A stretch of DNA of 64,000 bases, from contig NC_071668.1 in NCBI RefSeq assembly GCF_028554725.1, positions 26,266,501-26,330,500 of the forward strand, read 5' to 3'. The translations under genes were made by a program, and so were the position numbers. The stretch comes from Zeugodacus cucurbitae (lineage: Eukaryota; Arthropoda; Insecta; Diptera; Tephritidae). Below the pieces are notes generated by a model. It searched no databases, had not been told where the DNA came from, and saw only the letters and a program-made list of their open reading frames with translations. Position 1 is the first letter of the stretch, and the number at the start of each line of letters is the position of its first letter. This document shows positions 22,701 to 34,879 of this stretch, one piece after another.

Positions 22701-24894
22701 GCGGGGTTTTTTAAAACCATTTTAGTACTTTTAGTATATTTTGTTCGACAACTTTCCTTTCCAAGACCAGCGGTGAATATGCAGGCTTTTGCTCAATTTT
22801 AACAATTATTTTACTATATTTGATACCGTGGATACACATTTCAATCTATCACTTCTTGTCATTTAACTGCAACTACAACATAAATCGATCATTAGTTTCT
22901 GGTTTCATCATTTTCGGTCAACATTTGAATCGAAATCGTCATCAAATTTGACATATTGAAAACCGTGCAATAATTTGGAACTGTATCACTTTGAATCGAA
23001 TAAGTGGTTAATTTGAATCGATGACTTATTAAATGTGATAAGTGTAAACCACACCTTAATATTCTGTGTAATGGCATATATATCATCCGTAACTTAGTAC
23101 CATCTCTAGCATAAGTCTAAGGTCCGAATATTTTATTTTATGTCATTAATATGATATCAACTTATACGAACTCAGCTATGCATTGATCTCGCTACACTCA
23201 TCGGGTAGCATACAATTATCCTTGGAGCACTCTCTGAATATGCCGTAATGTTTCCTGAAAATTTATATATAATAAATATAAATAGAAAACTGGGTACTTA
23301 GTTGATCTCTTGAATAAAATTCTGGGAAAATTCTGGGGTTTATATAAAGATTGTATTCAAACTTATCAGACAAACGTTTTGGCATCCCTTATATTGCAGG
23401 GTTTATTTTTAATGCAGTAATGTAGACAGGTACCCATATAATATATATATATGTCTGAATGACTTCTTGTGGCAGACAAAATGCCGTCGACTGTCATCGC
23501 GCTCATTTTGCATGAACGCATATTTTTCGAAATAATAAAGTAAGCCAAGAATTTCTCATAATAAAATGTGAAAGTTTTTTCATTTTGACGCAGTCGCAGC
23601 GGCGAGACATGCATAACCCAAAAGCGACTGCATTTAAATAGAAACTTTTAAAAGCGTATATACACACGCTAAAACCACTATAAACAGTCACATAACTGTA
23701 AATATGTATATACGTATTTATATATATATATATATGTATTTGTATATCGTTTATTTAAGTCAACTCAATACAAGCACAAGCAATTCGTCCGTGGCATGTG
23801 TTTGAATGTTCAGCGTTAAGCGTTGATAGGTGTATTTGCGTTTCTGCGTAAGCTGACTTCCGACTGCCCTTGACTGGGGAGCGTTCCGTGCAAGCGCAGA
23901 CAAGCTGAAGTGATATATTAGTTGTGGGCGGTGGGCCAAGGGTGTATATATCAATGTATGTACATACATATGTGCGTGTGTACGTGCGAGTATCCGCAAG
24001 CTGAGCTGGTATTTCCATTTGCTTTCGAACAACATTTGCTGGAGAGCTAATTTGTCAAAGTAAGCAAGAAATGAGCGATGCACTGGAGTTAAAAGGATCA
24101 GCCGCTCTGACAACAAATGCAAACATATTCTCCTCCACATATTTATGTTAACTTAAAGACGAAATGGTATATAATAGTTAGCTTTAAAATAGACTTAAGA
24201 ATAGTTCAGTGTTTTTGTCTAGAGTATTACCTTCTTTTATGTAGTACCGAATGCCTGGAGTTGTTGAATTTAATTTAATTTAATTTCATTGGCAACTAAT
24301 AGTTCAGAAATGTCAGAAAAATTTGAACGAGACAGTTGCAGTCATAACAACGAATAACATCACTTGACATGGAAATATACTGCCAATGGATAATTTTCGA
24401 AGATGAAATTATTCAGTTATAACTTTAGATATTTTCTTTGAACAAGGAAATATATAGGATGTGTATACTAACTGGAAATTTTGCAAAAACAATGAAATTC
24501 TGTGTTGTAGGACCAACAACGAAATCATGTCATTAAAAATTAAAAAAAAATCTGTTTGATGAATAATTGCTCGACTCTTTCGATAGCGGAAGTGTTTTTT
24601 TAATCGACACATAGGCAATAAACACTCGACAAAAGCTAAAACTTTAGACAAAGCTGTCTCAATGGCTAAAGTTACTGGAAACATCTGTCGATATACATAT
24701 ACATATGAGAAGTCGACAACAAAGGCGACTCAGAAGTATACCTAACAACTCGGGAAGTGATTTCGAGAGAATTTAATGTTACCAGAAGCATTTTTTTGCA
24801 TGGTGCAATCGTAATGTACCTCTCACTCAGTAAATCAGATGATATCCTCCAAAGTTTGTATAGCAATAGGTGCTTTCATGTGAGATTTTTACAT
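22701..24894. other. Intergenic; AT-dinucleotide tracts
   Basis: No recognised gene. Alternating at tracts occur near 23436-23452 and 23718-23736. Two overlapping reverse frames at 23755-24140 (87 and 126 codons) are open together and rich in codons from tatatg/catac repeats, so they look like low-complexity artefacts. Confidence 0.45.
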
Positions 24895-25010
24895 GTAGTG
24901 AATGGAGGAAAATTTACAAGGGAATTTAGATTTTAATTTATACTGACGGGTTTGAAATGGCCTGTAGATTTAGAATGGTACTTCTATCCGTGAGAAAATC
25001 TGAACACTAA
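24895..25010 (+). mobile_element. Short LINE RNase H fragment
   Basis: The stretch near 24931-24990 encodes IYTDGFEMACRF and aligns base by base with 33730-33780, where the better copy reads IYTDGSEMDCDVGAG. It is the first catalytic-aspartate block of a LINE-type RNase H domain. Only this block is recognisable and the frame decays soon after. The extent is uncertain on both sides. Confidence 0.5.
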
Positions 25011-26823
25011 GAAACTCCATCTTCGATAAACACCATCTTTTTTTAATAAATAATGTCTATTATTAAACGCTCTCTTCTGACAATTCGACATCTAACTTAT
25101 TTAGGTGTTTTTCGAAGGAATATATTTACATTATAACGAAAGAACTGACAAGATCTGAGCATCCCTTGAAGATTACCCATAATAAGCACAGAAAGGGAAT
25201 AAGAAAGCATTCATGAAATTTTACGTTCTGGGGTTCGGATCTTCTCATAGCAAACAATGCTATAAAAACCCCATTGAATGGAAAACATTAAAGAAATGAA
25301 AAGAAAGAAAGGCGGAAATTAGCATACGTATAAATCGATAATGTATCCAATTCGACTTGAGCAAAAGATTTGGGACAGCACTCGAACAAATTATTTCAGT
25401 AGTAATTTATTTTTTTATGGATGCGGTTTGGGACTTTCGCATGATGCCTTTAAGATAGCAACTGCAAATGTGTTTTCCAACATATAAACTAAACTAAACT
25501 CTAACTTCCTAAATTCGCCTTCGAAACCATAATAAATGCTACAAAACTGCCCAACGCCACTTGAAAGCTCATTTTAATCTACAACAAACTACTTACAGTT
25601 CAGGTTTGCCGTCTGGCTGTCAAAAATGATTGAAAAACAAATACACACATACACATAAACACACCGTTTTGAAATGATTACTGCTGCATATTAATATTCT
25701 TTGAGTTCTCATGCGTAGCAAAGCAAGGACGAAATAACTTTTCAAGAATTCAACATCGAGGACGTAATTTAAGGTATTCCAGTAAACCTTCACATTAATT
25801 TGGCTGTGTGTATGTATGTGCGTACACCTGTAAGTATTTATGGATTTGCGTGCGTTTGTGTGCGTTCTTATGGTTTAGCAAGCATTCGCATGAGTGAATG
25901 TCGGTGAATGTTGGCTGTTCAAACATGTGTATCAAAATGACAATGACAGTTGAAAGTGCATTTATTTACATTGAAAAACACAAGCAAACACATACACACA
26001 TACTTATCATACACCTATATGCACGCAGAAATGAATGAATGCAGTGATGCAAGCAGCCAGTTCTGAAGGCTTGCCGCTGTATGCATGTGTGTCTGGGAGT
26101 GTTTCGGTATATGCGTGTGGCATTTGCCTGCCAGAGAATGTGCTTTTTATGTCACGGAAATTTTGCTGGTATATTAAATTGCACACGTGCTCACACACAC
26201 ACACCAACACTCGGTATATTTTTTACCTGCATACAAACACATATACTCACACTTGTTCAAAGCAGTCGCTGCATTAGAAGCAACACGAAATAATGCCACA
26301 AAAACTTTGCAAAACTACAATAAATACTGGTTGCGAAAAAATGGTTTATTTGCTAACAACTGTTGTTTGTCTTAGCAAGGATTCGGCCCAACCAACACAC
26401 TTTCGCCGCACACACTTTTTTCCGGCTGCTGCTTAACGTTTATGCGGCTGCACACACACAAATATAGTCGTATAGATGTAGGTATTTAGCTATGTATGAT
26501 ATTATATATGTATGTATGCATATCCGCACAAGCGAGCAATTGAAATATTTCGGTGAGGTGAGACTAGTGGGGTGAAACCGAGGCCCAACTGAAAAAGTTA
26601 AAAATGTGGTGAATTGTTGCGCGCAAGCAAAATACACAAACACACATACAAATTAACTTACAAGCCCAGCAGTAAAATCAGAAACAAAGTCACCCTAGGT
26701 ACCTACACATATAAGGTCAGAACAGGCGTCTTTATTATGCCTGAAAAGTTGAACTTTATGATACTGATGGTATAAAATTTCTTGTAACCCAGCGCACGGT
26801 GCTAAACAAAAACCTCCTCCGTT
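25011..26823. other. Intergenic; CA-rich microsatellite stretches
   Basis: No recognised gene. Several ca/gt-rich stretches occur near 25648-25665, 25985-26005 and 26190-26260. Overlapping forward frames at 26035-26375 translate these repeats into histidine/threonine-rich strings and are not credible genes. Confidence 0.5.
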
Positions 26824-27790
26824 TTATTCAATTATATTTCTTGGAAGACCTATGGTTGGTTGGTTGAAAAGGGACGCGAAGAGAGCCTGACCGCAAGCGG
26901 CCGCACTTATGCCATTATTAGGCCCATTGTACTCCCCGAGGGTACCCTCATAGGAATCACCTGAACAACTCGGTCGATTTAACGAAGCTTTTGAGCTTTT
27001 CCATCCTAGTTGCCCAATTTCTCTCAGTTTAGAGTAATGGGAGCCATGGAAGGTATGTCTTCTTAACCGACAGAAGGCTGGACATTCACAGAGATTCGCA
27101 TCTGGACATTCCAGTGTCACGTCATCTTCCGCGCACGCCCTGTATTCTGCCGATTCTACTATACCAAGTCTCTGCAGGTGTCCTCTTAGAGGTAGGTGTC
27201 CTGTAATGACCCCTGTAATACAGCTTAGTTCTCTTTTGCTTAAAGTAAGAAGTTTTTTGGTATGTCCAGTGTCAACACTACCCTATAGTAGTTTTGTGGT
27301 ACGACCCGTGTTCCACATGTTCCAGGACCTGAGATGTTCCCCTAGCATCCATTGCTTTAGACAGCGCTTGAGAGAACTGAAACGTCTGGAGTATTTAAAG
27401 GGAACTGCGTTCCCAGCTGCTCCTGAGCGAGCCAACTCATCTGCTTTTTCGTTTCCTTCTATACCAATATGACCGGGTACCCAGAAAATTTTAACTGAGT
27501 TTTCTCCCGCTAGTCTATTAATTGCCTCTGCATGATCCGACACATTGAGACTTCGTGTTGGCGCAGCGGATAGCGGCTTGGCTATCCATAAAAAAGTTGA
27601 TGGACCTGTTTGTTTGGGCGCAGGCCCACCTTCTCTTAGTCCGACAATCTCAGCTTGAAATACCGAGTTGTAGTCGTTTAGTTTTAAGCAGCTTTCTGTA
27701 TGTGGGTTTTTACAGAAGAGGCCTGCTCCCGTTCCTGTTTCACCTTTTGATCCGTCGGTGAATATTTAGATTTCACCATTTGTACTATCT
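26824..27790 (-). pseudogene. LINE ORF2 C-terminal part with RNase H domain
   Basis: Reverse-strand end of a non-LTR retrotransposon ORF2. In order: FTDGSKGETGTGAG near 27720-27765 with the first catalytic aspartate of RNase H; VFQAEI near 27650-27665 with the catalytic glutamate; a region corresponding to the DSQAAL block, now frameshifted; KIFWVPGHIGIEGNEKADEL at 27433-27492 with the active-site histidine (27469-27471) and the last aspartate (27439-27441). It continues through a linker to a cysteine-containing tail (ECPDANLCECPAFC) and ends in NIIE and a stop at 26824-26826. From 27543 to 26824 the only in-frame break is TAG at 27283-27285, where the related copy at 54.1 kb has TGG. The frame upstream is shifted. 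RNase H clears the RNA from the RNA/DNA hybrid during retrotransposition. The exact clade (I, Jockey or related) cannot be set from this part alone. Confidence 0.85.
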
Positions 27791-30189
27791 ATGATTGATG
27801 GAAGACTTATATAAAATATAAATTTAGGTTTTCTTTTTTAACTAAAAAACATTTATGAACATAACGGCTATCTGAAATAGGTTTATTGATGAATATTCTG
27901 TAAAAACAACTTCCGAAAGGGCTAGATTAGGTTAGGTCAAGTTAGGTTCAAACGCTGACCCTCGCAACAGTTCTCGCGATGGATCCCACTTGGACATCTG
28001 AAAGTGTATTGAGAAGCCAAAAGACCCCTAAGTATGGATTGTAAAGAAGACCCTTACGTATCGCTGAAGTGTTAGCTAGCTAAAACGTTTCCTAGTTCCT
28101 AGTTCCATAAAGGTTTAAAAAAATCGAATTATTAAAAGGTGAGTATAAAAAAACGAACTTGCTCGACACGCTAAAAAAATGAAGATTGTTTAGAAATCTG
28201 GCCATCAACTAGGATTTTCAATTAAATTGAAGAACTTTTTAAAAAAGCAAAAGCAGTGGACATCAAATAATCTCATAAAATATATATATGTCGGAGTTGT
28301 TTTGTTGAAGGATCACAGAAAACTGAAGGCAAACCCTATTTGTTAAGGAAATTAATGTTACAATATTAGATATCAAGGAGAAAAGGGTTAACGAAAGTTG
28401 ATGTTTAAATTTAACTTCGATAAGGGTGTTACAAAATTTAACTGGTATCAATTTCAAAAGTAAGAAAAATTAAAGAGACTAACAGCAAAATATTTATTCT
28501 GTACTGTTCACTAAACTAAGTTGATAATCAACACCTCTATTAGACAGACACCTCCCTTGTGCGGACATATGTATATTCAATCAAATTTCTCCTGAGCGGA
28601 CAAAAATCGCGCGACGATGAGTCTTCATCCAAGAGAAGTTTCTCTGCATTAAAGTTATTTTGGAAATATTTTTATTAGAGGATATTTTTTGGGAAGGGTT
28701 GCCACGTTTTATAATATCTTATTAAATTGAAGGACTGCATTTGAATACATGTTGGATTACATTTACAATAAATAGTGTAAATGAACAGGTTTGAGAAGAA
28801 GTTTTACCGTAATTTTTTTTTCAAGAAATCATTAAACAGGTGTCAAGAAGATTTTAGTTAATTTTTTTGTTCAATTAATGCCAAATACGAGAAAATCTAA
28901 AAAGAATTATTAGATGAGAAAGAGAGCTACAATGAAATGCAAACTTGATAGTGGTTGGGAATTACGAAATTTTGTTATACACTGAAATCGATATCTTTAT
29001 ATTATATATAAATTTTTTTTGTACGTGACTATATCAGTGATCTCCTTCTAAACACTTGCACCGATTTGAATGAAAATTTTTGTGTGTCTAAACACTTTGT
29101 CGTTAATATTGTTTACAAATAGTTTATGATTTTAAAATTAATTCCCCATTTCAATTCAAAATTATTATGGAAAAAAGAATTCTACAAAAGATTTGTTGGT
29201 TAGAACTTTAAACAGTTTTTTCTTCTTACGAAATTGAAGCAAACTAGACTGATACACATTAAAGCGATTATATTCCCAAGAAATAGTCGACAAACTATAA
29301 CAAAGCTAAACTTATAGTGCTAAACCTATAGTGGTATAGACCAGTATAGGACCAAAAGACGAGCGTTTGAAACTTGACTGTTAACAGCGTTCTGTGCGTA
29401 CCCTTTAAACCTACAAATAGTGTCTGAGCTAAGAGTTGTTGTACGAGTAGTTTAGGCAACCGAGTTTAGCGGCCGTATATTTTAGCGTATTGTGGTTGTG
29501 ACAGCAAAAATGAGCTTTAGATGCAAAGAACAGCAATAAAATTTAAAAGTAAAACAAATAAAACATTCGAAAAAAGAAGGAGCAGACCGAAAACAGCAAA
29601 TACCACATAAAAACGCCAACAATCATATTTTTAACGTTTGTTTTCAACGCTCTTTTTCTCACAAATTTTAATGGAGTAGTTTTGCATGCAATTTGTATTT
29701 TAGGTATTTTTTCCACTCCAGTTTATTTCATGCGCAAGTTCTAAGAAGGAAAAAACAACAAAATGCCGCAACCATTTAGTCAAGAGTCAGTTTACCAAAC
29801 AATAAACCCCATGCTCAGACAGTGTATAGCGGAAGAAGCGTGTAACCAGCGGAGTGTAACGGTACTAGAACCATTCGCCTCACAACTTCGTAATAAATAG
29901 TAGTAGATTTGCATGGAGAAAAATTGCGCAACTTTTGATTAATACTTTTAGTTTTTTAACAGCATCGCACAGGTATTAAAGACATGCGGGATTTACTCTG
30001 CCCCAAACACACGAAACTTGAGTTAATAAGCACATATATATTTATAGTATGGTATACTCATACTCTTGTATATATAGAAGATATTTATGCAGACATTTAA
30101 GAAAAAAAATTACTGTGTTGGGGAATACTTTGCGGGTATTTTTTAACTTGCGTAGTATCAGAATAGAAAACCAGAAAGGAAAGCGTACG
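27791..30189. other. Intergenic; possible LINE-tail trace near 27.93 kb
   Basis: No recognised gene. The segment at about 27925-28110 begins aggttaggtcaagttaggtt, a style common at insect LINE 3' ends read in reverse, and then becomes unrecognisable. The remainder is AT-rich with single-base runs (poly-T near 28809-28818 and 29011-29020). Confidence 0.4.
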
Positions 30190-30700
30190 TTTTTTATACA
30201 CCCGCAATTTATCTATTAATGATATAACACTCAATTTCAAAACATATATTCGGCATAAAGTCCACCAGAATAAAGAAAATCATTATATTATATATAGTAA
30301 ATGAGGGCTGAGGTCATTCCTTAACCGATATCATTAATTTTTACCATCAAGCTCCACATATTTAAAATAATATGTTCAAATAATTCTGCATACATACTTC
30401 ACATATAAATCTATGTAAACGGTATAAAGTCCACCGGAACTTTAAAAAAATTAATATCAGGTATATGGGGGCTAGAGGAGGTATTGCCCTGATTTTGCCA
30501 ATTTTTGGACCAAGGAAAATATCCTCTTTGAATTTCTGTAGAATATCTGAAAGAGTTACTTACATTTTCGGTAAAATATTAACTAAAAGCACTAAGATCC
30601 TCTTGTTCGATATCGAGGGCCTTGAAATGTTACATTCTGATTTCGGAAGTTTTTAGGCGATGCCACACCTCCAATTTGTGCAAAGTTTTGTTCAGATATA

Positions 30701-30861
30701 CAGAGGTAGTCAAAATTATTTACACATCGGACGATTTTTTACAAGTTTCACAGGAAAAGCTTTCGCTTGTTGTTGTTGTCGCATGCTATGTTGTTATAAA
30801 CCTTGATCTATTCCTGAGAGAATGAAGTCAGTTTGGTAAGAATTGCTAGAAATATGGCGGA
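30701..30861 (+). repeat. Left terminal inverted repeat of the Tc1-like element
   Basis: Matches the reverse complement of 32105-32278 with roughly a dozen substitutions and a few small indels. It holds a (gtt)n-like cttgttgttgttg stretch shared by both arms and ends at aaatatggcgga. Confidence 0.9.
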
Positions 30862-30968
30862 CATTTTGCCTTTATCCTTGGACTTGGTTTAAGCTTGAGT
30901 AGTAATTTGATTCTATTGCATTCATAACAACCTAACTCAGCCTTAAAATATAAAAATTGGTAAATAAA

Positions 30969-31985
30969 ATGTCGAAAATAAAGGAATTATAGATTAGATT
31001 GGAGGCTGTTACTAAGTTTGAAACTCGGGTTTCGGCTTCGGAATTAGTTAAAATTTATAGAATTTGATGGAATACTGTTTATAATGCTATTAAAAAGAAG
31101 GACACGAACAATTACAAGGATAATTTAAAGAGAACTGGACAGAAACCTGTGATAACTCAAAGAGAATGCAGAAGATTAGTAGGAACTGTCATACAAAATC
31201 CCACAATTAGTCCTGTTAATATTGCAATAGCATCGAATCATAATATTGCATGAACAGTCAATGATGCTACACTGTTAAGAACATTTAAAAATAGTAACAT
31301 AAACACCTACGTTGTGCATAAAACTGACCACTTCCGAAACCAAAAAAGCTTTGTTTCCGGAACCTAAAAAGCGATATGCCTTTCATTTGCCTTAAAATGC
31401 ATCCTAAAGCCTGTCGTGGGCAGATAAGGCTGAATTTTAGTTTCTGGGCTTCTTTAGTCAACGCTTTACGCATTTACCACGTGAGAAGAAGAATAATGCT
31501 GTTTAGACGCTAAATGGAGTCGGGAGTGACATTATGATATTTTGAAATTTGTTTGGAAATTTTCCTTACTTCTGTTTTGAAGATTTGGTACTAATTTAGG
31601 GACCCTAAATCATCCGGATATATAGGAATTCACATGACCATGCCATTCTAGTGGTCCGTCGGCCTTTCCCAACTATTGACTGCATTTCACAACAGGATAA
31701 TGCTCCATTTCATAAGGGATCTTTACCTACAAAAGTTTTAAATGAAGTAAATCAAGTTGACCTCCGCCCAGCCCTGACCAAAACTGTAGTCAAAATGTTT
31801 GGTCTTTCGTTAAATATCACAGGACAATTGATATAATAACCGAAAACGCCGAGAGTACCGACATTTGGTCTAAATTAACAGTTAACTTAGCGCACAACTG
31901 GGTTGAATCAATTCGGACCATAAAGCAGGCTGTTATTGATGCCAATGGTAATGTAACCAATTATGAATTTATCGCCTTAGAATAG
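30969..31985 (+). pseudogene. Tc1-like transposase pseudogene inside the intact ends
   Basis: Starts ATGTCGAAAATAAAGGAA at 30969 and can be followed to a stop at 31983-31985, about 339 codons, the normal size for this family. The first third is a helix-turn-helix DNA-binding region (ASELVKIYRI, stop, WNTVYNAIKKKD; then GQKPVITQRECRRLV). The middle is scrambled by frameshifts. A QQDNAPFHKGSLPTKVLNEV segment near 31688-31750 carries the second catalytic aspartate block (frame open at 31651-31836). The PNQSPDLNPIE-type block is decayed, reading RPALTKTVVK. The C-terminus reads LAHNWVESIRTIKQAVIDAN. Stops begin as early as codon 8, so no functional protein is made. Confidence 0.85.
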
Positions 31986-32104
31986 GAACTTATACTGAAC
32001 ATGAAAATTTTATAGTTATCATTAAATAAGAACAGGATAATAGAGTTCATGTTGTGTGTAAATACTTTTGACTACTCCGAGTCTTCAGTTCATTTGCTTA
32101 TTTC

Positions 32105-32278
32105 TCCGCCATATTTCTAGCAATTCTTGCCAAACCGACTTCGTTCGTTCGGGGATAGATCAAGGTTTACAACAACATAGCATTTTGTTACTCTGCGACA
32201 ACAACAACAACAAGCGAAAGTTTTTTCTGTGAAACTTGTAAAAAACGTCCGACGTGTAAATAATTTTGACTACCTCTG
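32105..32278 (-). repeat. Right terminal inverted repeat of the Tc1-like element
   Basis: Inverse partner of 30701-30861. It contains an extra agagtaacaaaat-type segment relative to the left arm and ends acctctg just before the TA duplication at 32279-32280. Confidence 0.9.
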
Positions 32279-32400
32279 TATGTATTCACAGGTGTTAATT
32301 TATATATTGTAAAGTGAACGAATCAATTGGACTTAGAATTTGTTTTATATGGGAAATAGGCGTGGTAGTGAACCAATTTCGGCCATTTTCAAACCGGAAT

Positions 32401-33599
32401 GTTTCCATTTATAGTGCTCTGTTAGATCTTGTATCGTGTATAACAGTCAGTATGGGCGATATCACTAAGAAGTTGTAGGTGTGAGATATACTTAGTTCTT
32501 TTAAGGCGAAAATAGTTCTCTCCCTATAATTGGATAAATTTAATCGATTTATATTTCTATCGGTTGGTTCACACGTTGCAATATATCAATTGTATTCATT
32601 TCGGTCAATATTGTTGATGCTATAGTTCTTCATTCGGTGTCATTAAAAATCGCGAATACTTTTACTTTCACTGAAATTTAACGAACGGTGTAAATATAGA
32701 ACTTTGTAAAGAAAATCTTTGAATATACAAATATACATATACTTACTACAATACAGATTGAAGAACATTGAAGGCAAACTTGTAAAGGGCAAATATACGC
32801 AACTCGTTATGTAACAAATTTTTCTTTGCCGACTTTTATGCGCACAGAACTAAGTTTTTAAACTACTCAATGCTTTCACTGATGAAAATTTGTGCGAAAG
32901 TTGGAAAGTTAAAAATGTTTAAATTAATTTATGCATATATATTTGGGTATGCTTTCATAAATGTATTCGTATGTGTAGTCTACGCTGTTGTATTTAATTT
33001 AAATTTAGTTAAAAACTTTAAGTTTTACATTTACTTTTCTTACACTACATTGCAGTTAAGCAAATACAAAGCAGTTGAACATTTTGAATCTCTGGGAATA
33101 AATAAATTAACGCAGTTGAATTAAATTTAAGACTCTTATTAAAAGGCACTTCACACTGCAGCTAATTGCAACAACTCAATTAGGAATGCATTAGCCAATA
33201 AGTTGCTACGTCATTTCGGTTTTCTAATTTTATAACAAATATATAATTTTGATGGAAATCACAGCTAGCACAATGCCAATTAACAATATGAATACTATAT
33301 ATGAATACTACTATATATGCTTTATATCCAATACCATTATTTGCTTCTGATTAGACATTGTTATGCTTAATATTATCTTATTTATATAATTGTGTGTTGT
33401 TGCTAGTCAAGTTCAGAATTAAATTTGAATACCTCTCTGTGGCTTGCAATCGGTTTGGAATAAATACAAATTTACAATTTTCGCTCATCATTAGATGTCG
33501 TCATTCAACGTATTATAAATTAACAATTATTAGTATTAATTAATTATTAGCAAGGGATATGGAATCACAAAAGTTATCGACACAGCGAAATCTTGAACC
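32401..33599. other. Intergenic, no gene seen
   Basis: AT-rich. The 84-codon forward frame at 32870-33124 is rich in F, Y, K, L and N, as AT-rich DNA gives by chance, and has no motif. A tandem atgaatactatatatgaatac-type duplication lies at about 33288-33310. Confidence 0.45.
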
Positions 33600-34540
33600 A
33601 GCTTACTGCAATACCAATTAAAACACACTATATTCTCCCAAAGACTTGGACTTCAATAGCCACTTTCAGGTGAGGATACCTTCTAGACGGGAATGGAGAA
33701 GAGGAGCAGTTGAAGAGGAGGATACCATCTCAATATATACCGACGGATCTGAAATGGATTGCGATGTAGGAGCGGGAGTATACCCTAATGATCTTGACTT
33801 CTCACTCTCCTTCCGTCTACCAAACTCATCAAACATCTTCCAAGCGGAAGATTTTCACAGACAGTCAGGTGGCACTGTTAGCATTGGCGTCGCCAAAGAT
33901 TCATTCGAGAGCAGTCAGCAACTGCAGGAAGGCTATGAGTTCTCTGGCAGAAAAACTTCAACTGTCCATAATATGGGTTCCTGGCCAACGAATTTATCAA
34001 AATTAGGAGCTTCTGAAGAAGAATCCGAAGCAGAGCAAACACCATGCCCGTCAGGAAATATCAAGCAAGATATCCACACTCAGTATGACCAGACTGCGCA
34101 AGAAAGATGGAGATCAGCAACCAAATGTCAAAAAAAATCAAAGTTGGCCTAAATTTGACAGAGAACCAAGGATCTATTAAATAGATCCAGAAAAAGTATA
34201 TATAGACTTACCACTACCATAACGGGGCATTGGCCATTCGGAGAACATGCACTGAAAATGTGTTTGCACTATAACGATATTTGTCGTCCATGCAAATTAG
34301 AAGGGAATAAGAAAACGGTTTTCCACTTTCTCTGCGACTGCCTATCCCTATCTATCAAAACCCTTTCAAGCACCAAATCTGGAATGGATGTCCACAAAAA
34401 GTACTACGGAAATAAGTAGTTTCATTGAAAGCACTAAACGGTTTGACGTAGAAACTAGATAGCAAAATATAAAGGTCTCACAATAGTGCATCAAAATGGC
34501 GCACCAAGCGTTAATTGAGCCAGGCACCTACCTACCTAAC
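33600..34540 (+). pseudogene. LINE ORF2 RNase H region and cysteine-rich tail
   Basis: Forward-strand remnant of a non-LTR retrotransposon. The frame from 33646 carries YTDGSEM at 33736-33756 (first catalytic aspartate) and reaches NIFQAE near 33833-33850 (catalytic glutamate). It then shifts by one base into the frame holding FTDSQVAL at 33854-33877 (third acidic residue) and SIIWVPG near 33965-33985. The histidine that normally follows WVPG is replaced by glutamine. Near 34276-34350 the ORF2 end encodes CRPCKLEGNKKTVFHFLCDC, a CxxC..H..C motif. The tail near 34500-34545 reads gcaccaagcgttaattgagcc, then a (ctac)n-like end, as in many insect LINEs. Multiple frameshifts and stops are present. 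The family is the same as the 24.9-kb fragment. Confidence 0.8.
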
Positions 34541-34879
34541 TATTAGTATTTTCCTACAATGAGACTTCCAATAGATGAAAAATTCTCTGAAGTATATTGG
34601 TTCGTATTATTAGAATCATTTTAGGAATGTTCCCGATGTTACTCAAAAGACCTTCTGGTGGTAATTGTTTAAACTTTTGATACTTTCATATACACTAATG
34701 GTTATGCTGTAGAATGCTCTAATGGAGATCTATCTTCATATTACAAAATTAATTCATTTGAGGAATCATCCTGGATATCCTTACATAGCGGATTTTTCCT
34801 GTGCTCTTTTCGATTAGACTGGTTTGGGTTCCTGGCCTCTACGGAATTGTAAGACTGATAAGCTTGCAAGGTCAGGAAG

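Larger units (their letters stand above)
30701..32278 (+). mobile_element. Complete Tc1-like transposon, inactivated
   Basis: A 1578-bp element flanked by TA on each side (30699-30700 and 32279-32280), as expected for Tc1/mariner insertion. Its ends, beginning cagaggtagtcaaaattatt, are long inverted repeats: 30701-30861 on the left and 32105-32278 on the right. The right arm is longer because of an insertion of about 12 bases. The enclosed transposase frame has the usual length but is broken by many stops. Long arms place it among Tc1-like elements with extended inverted repeats. The element sits inside an INE-like repeat, so it is the younger of the two. Confidence 0.9.
30190..32400 (+). repeat. 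INE-like repeat copy F, interrupted by a Tc1-like element
   Basis: A diverged forward copy. The 30190-30700 part includes ttatacacccgcaattta, aacatatattcggcataaag, aatatctgaaagagttactt and gttcgatatcgagggccttg, then gtgcaaagttttgttcagata. It resumes at 32281 with tgtattcacaggtg.taattta, tatattgtaaagtgaacga and ggaaataggcgtggtagtgaa. Joining across the insertion reproduces the order seen in copies A and B. The 3' third, with the (cgga)n block and terminal hairpin, is absent. Confidence 0.8.

Noticed and set aside
23760..24140. 126-codon reverse frame overlapping another of 87 codons.
   Set aside because: Two frames open together through tacata/tatatg repeats indicate stop-poor composition, not coding.
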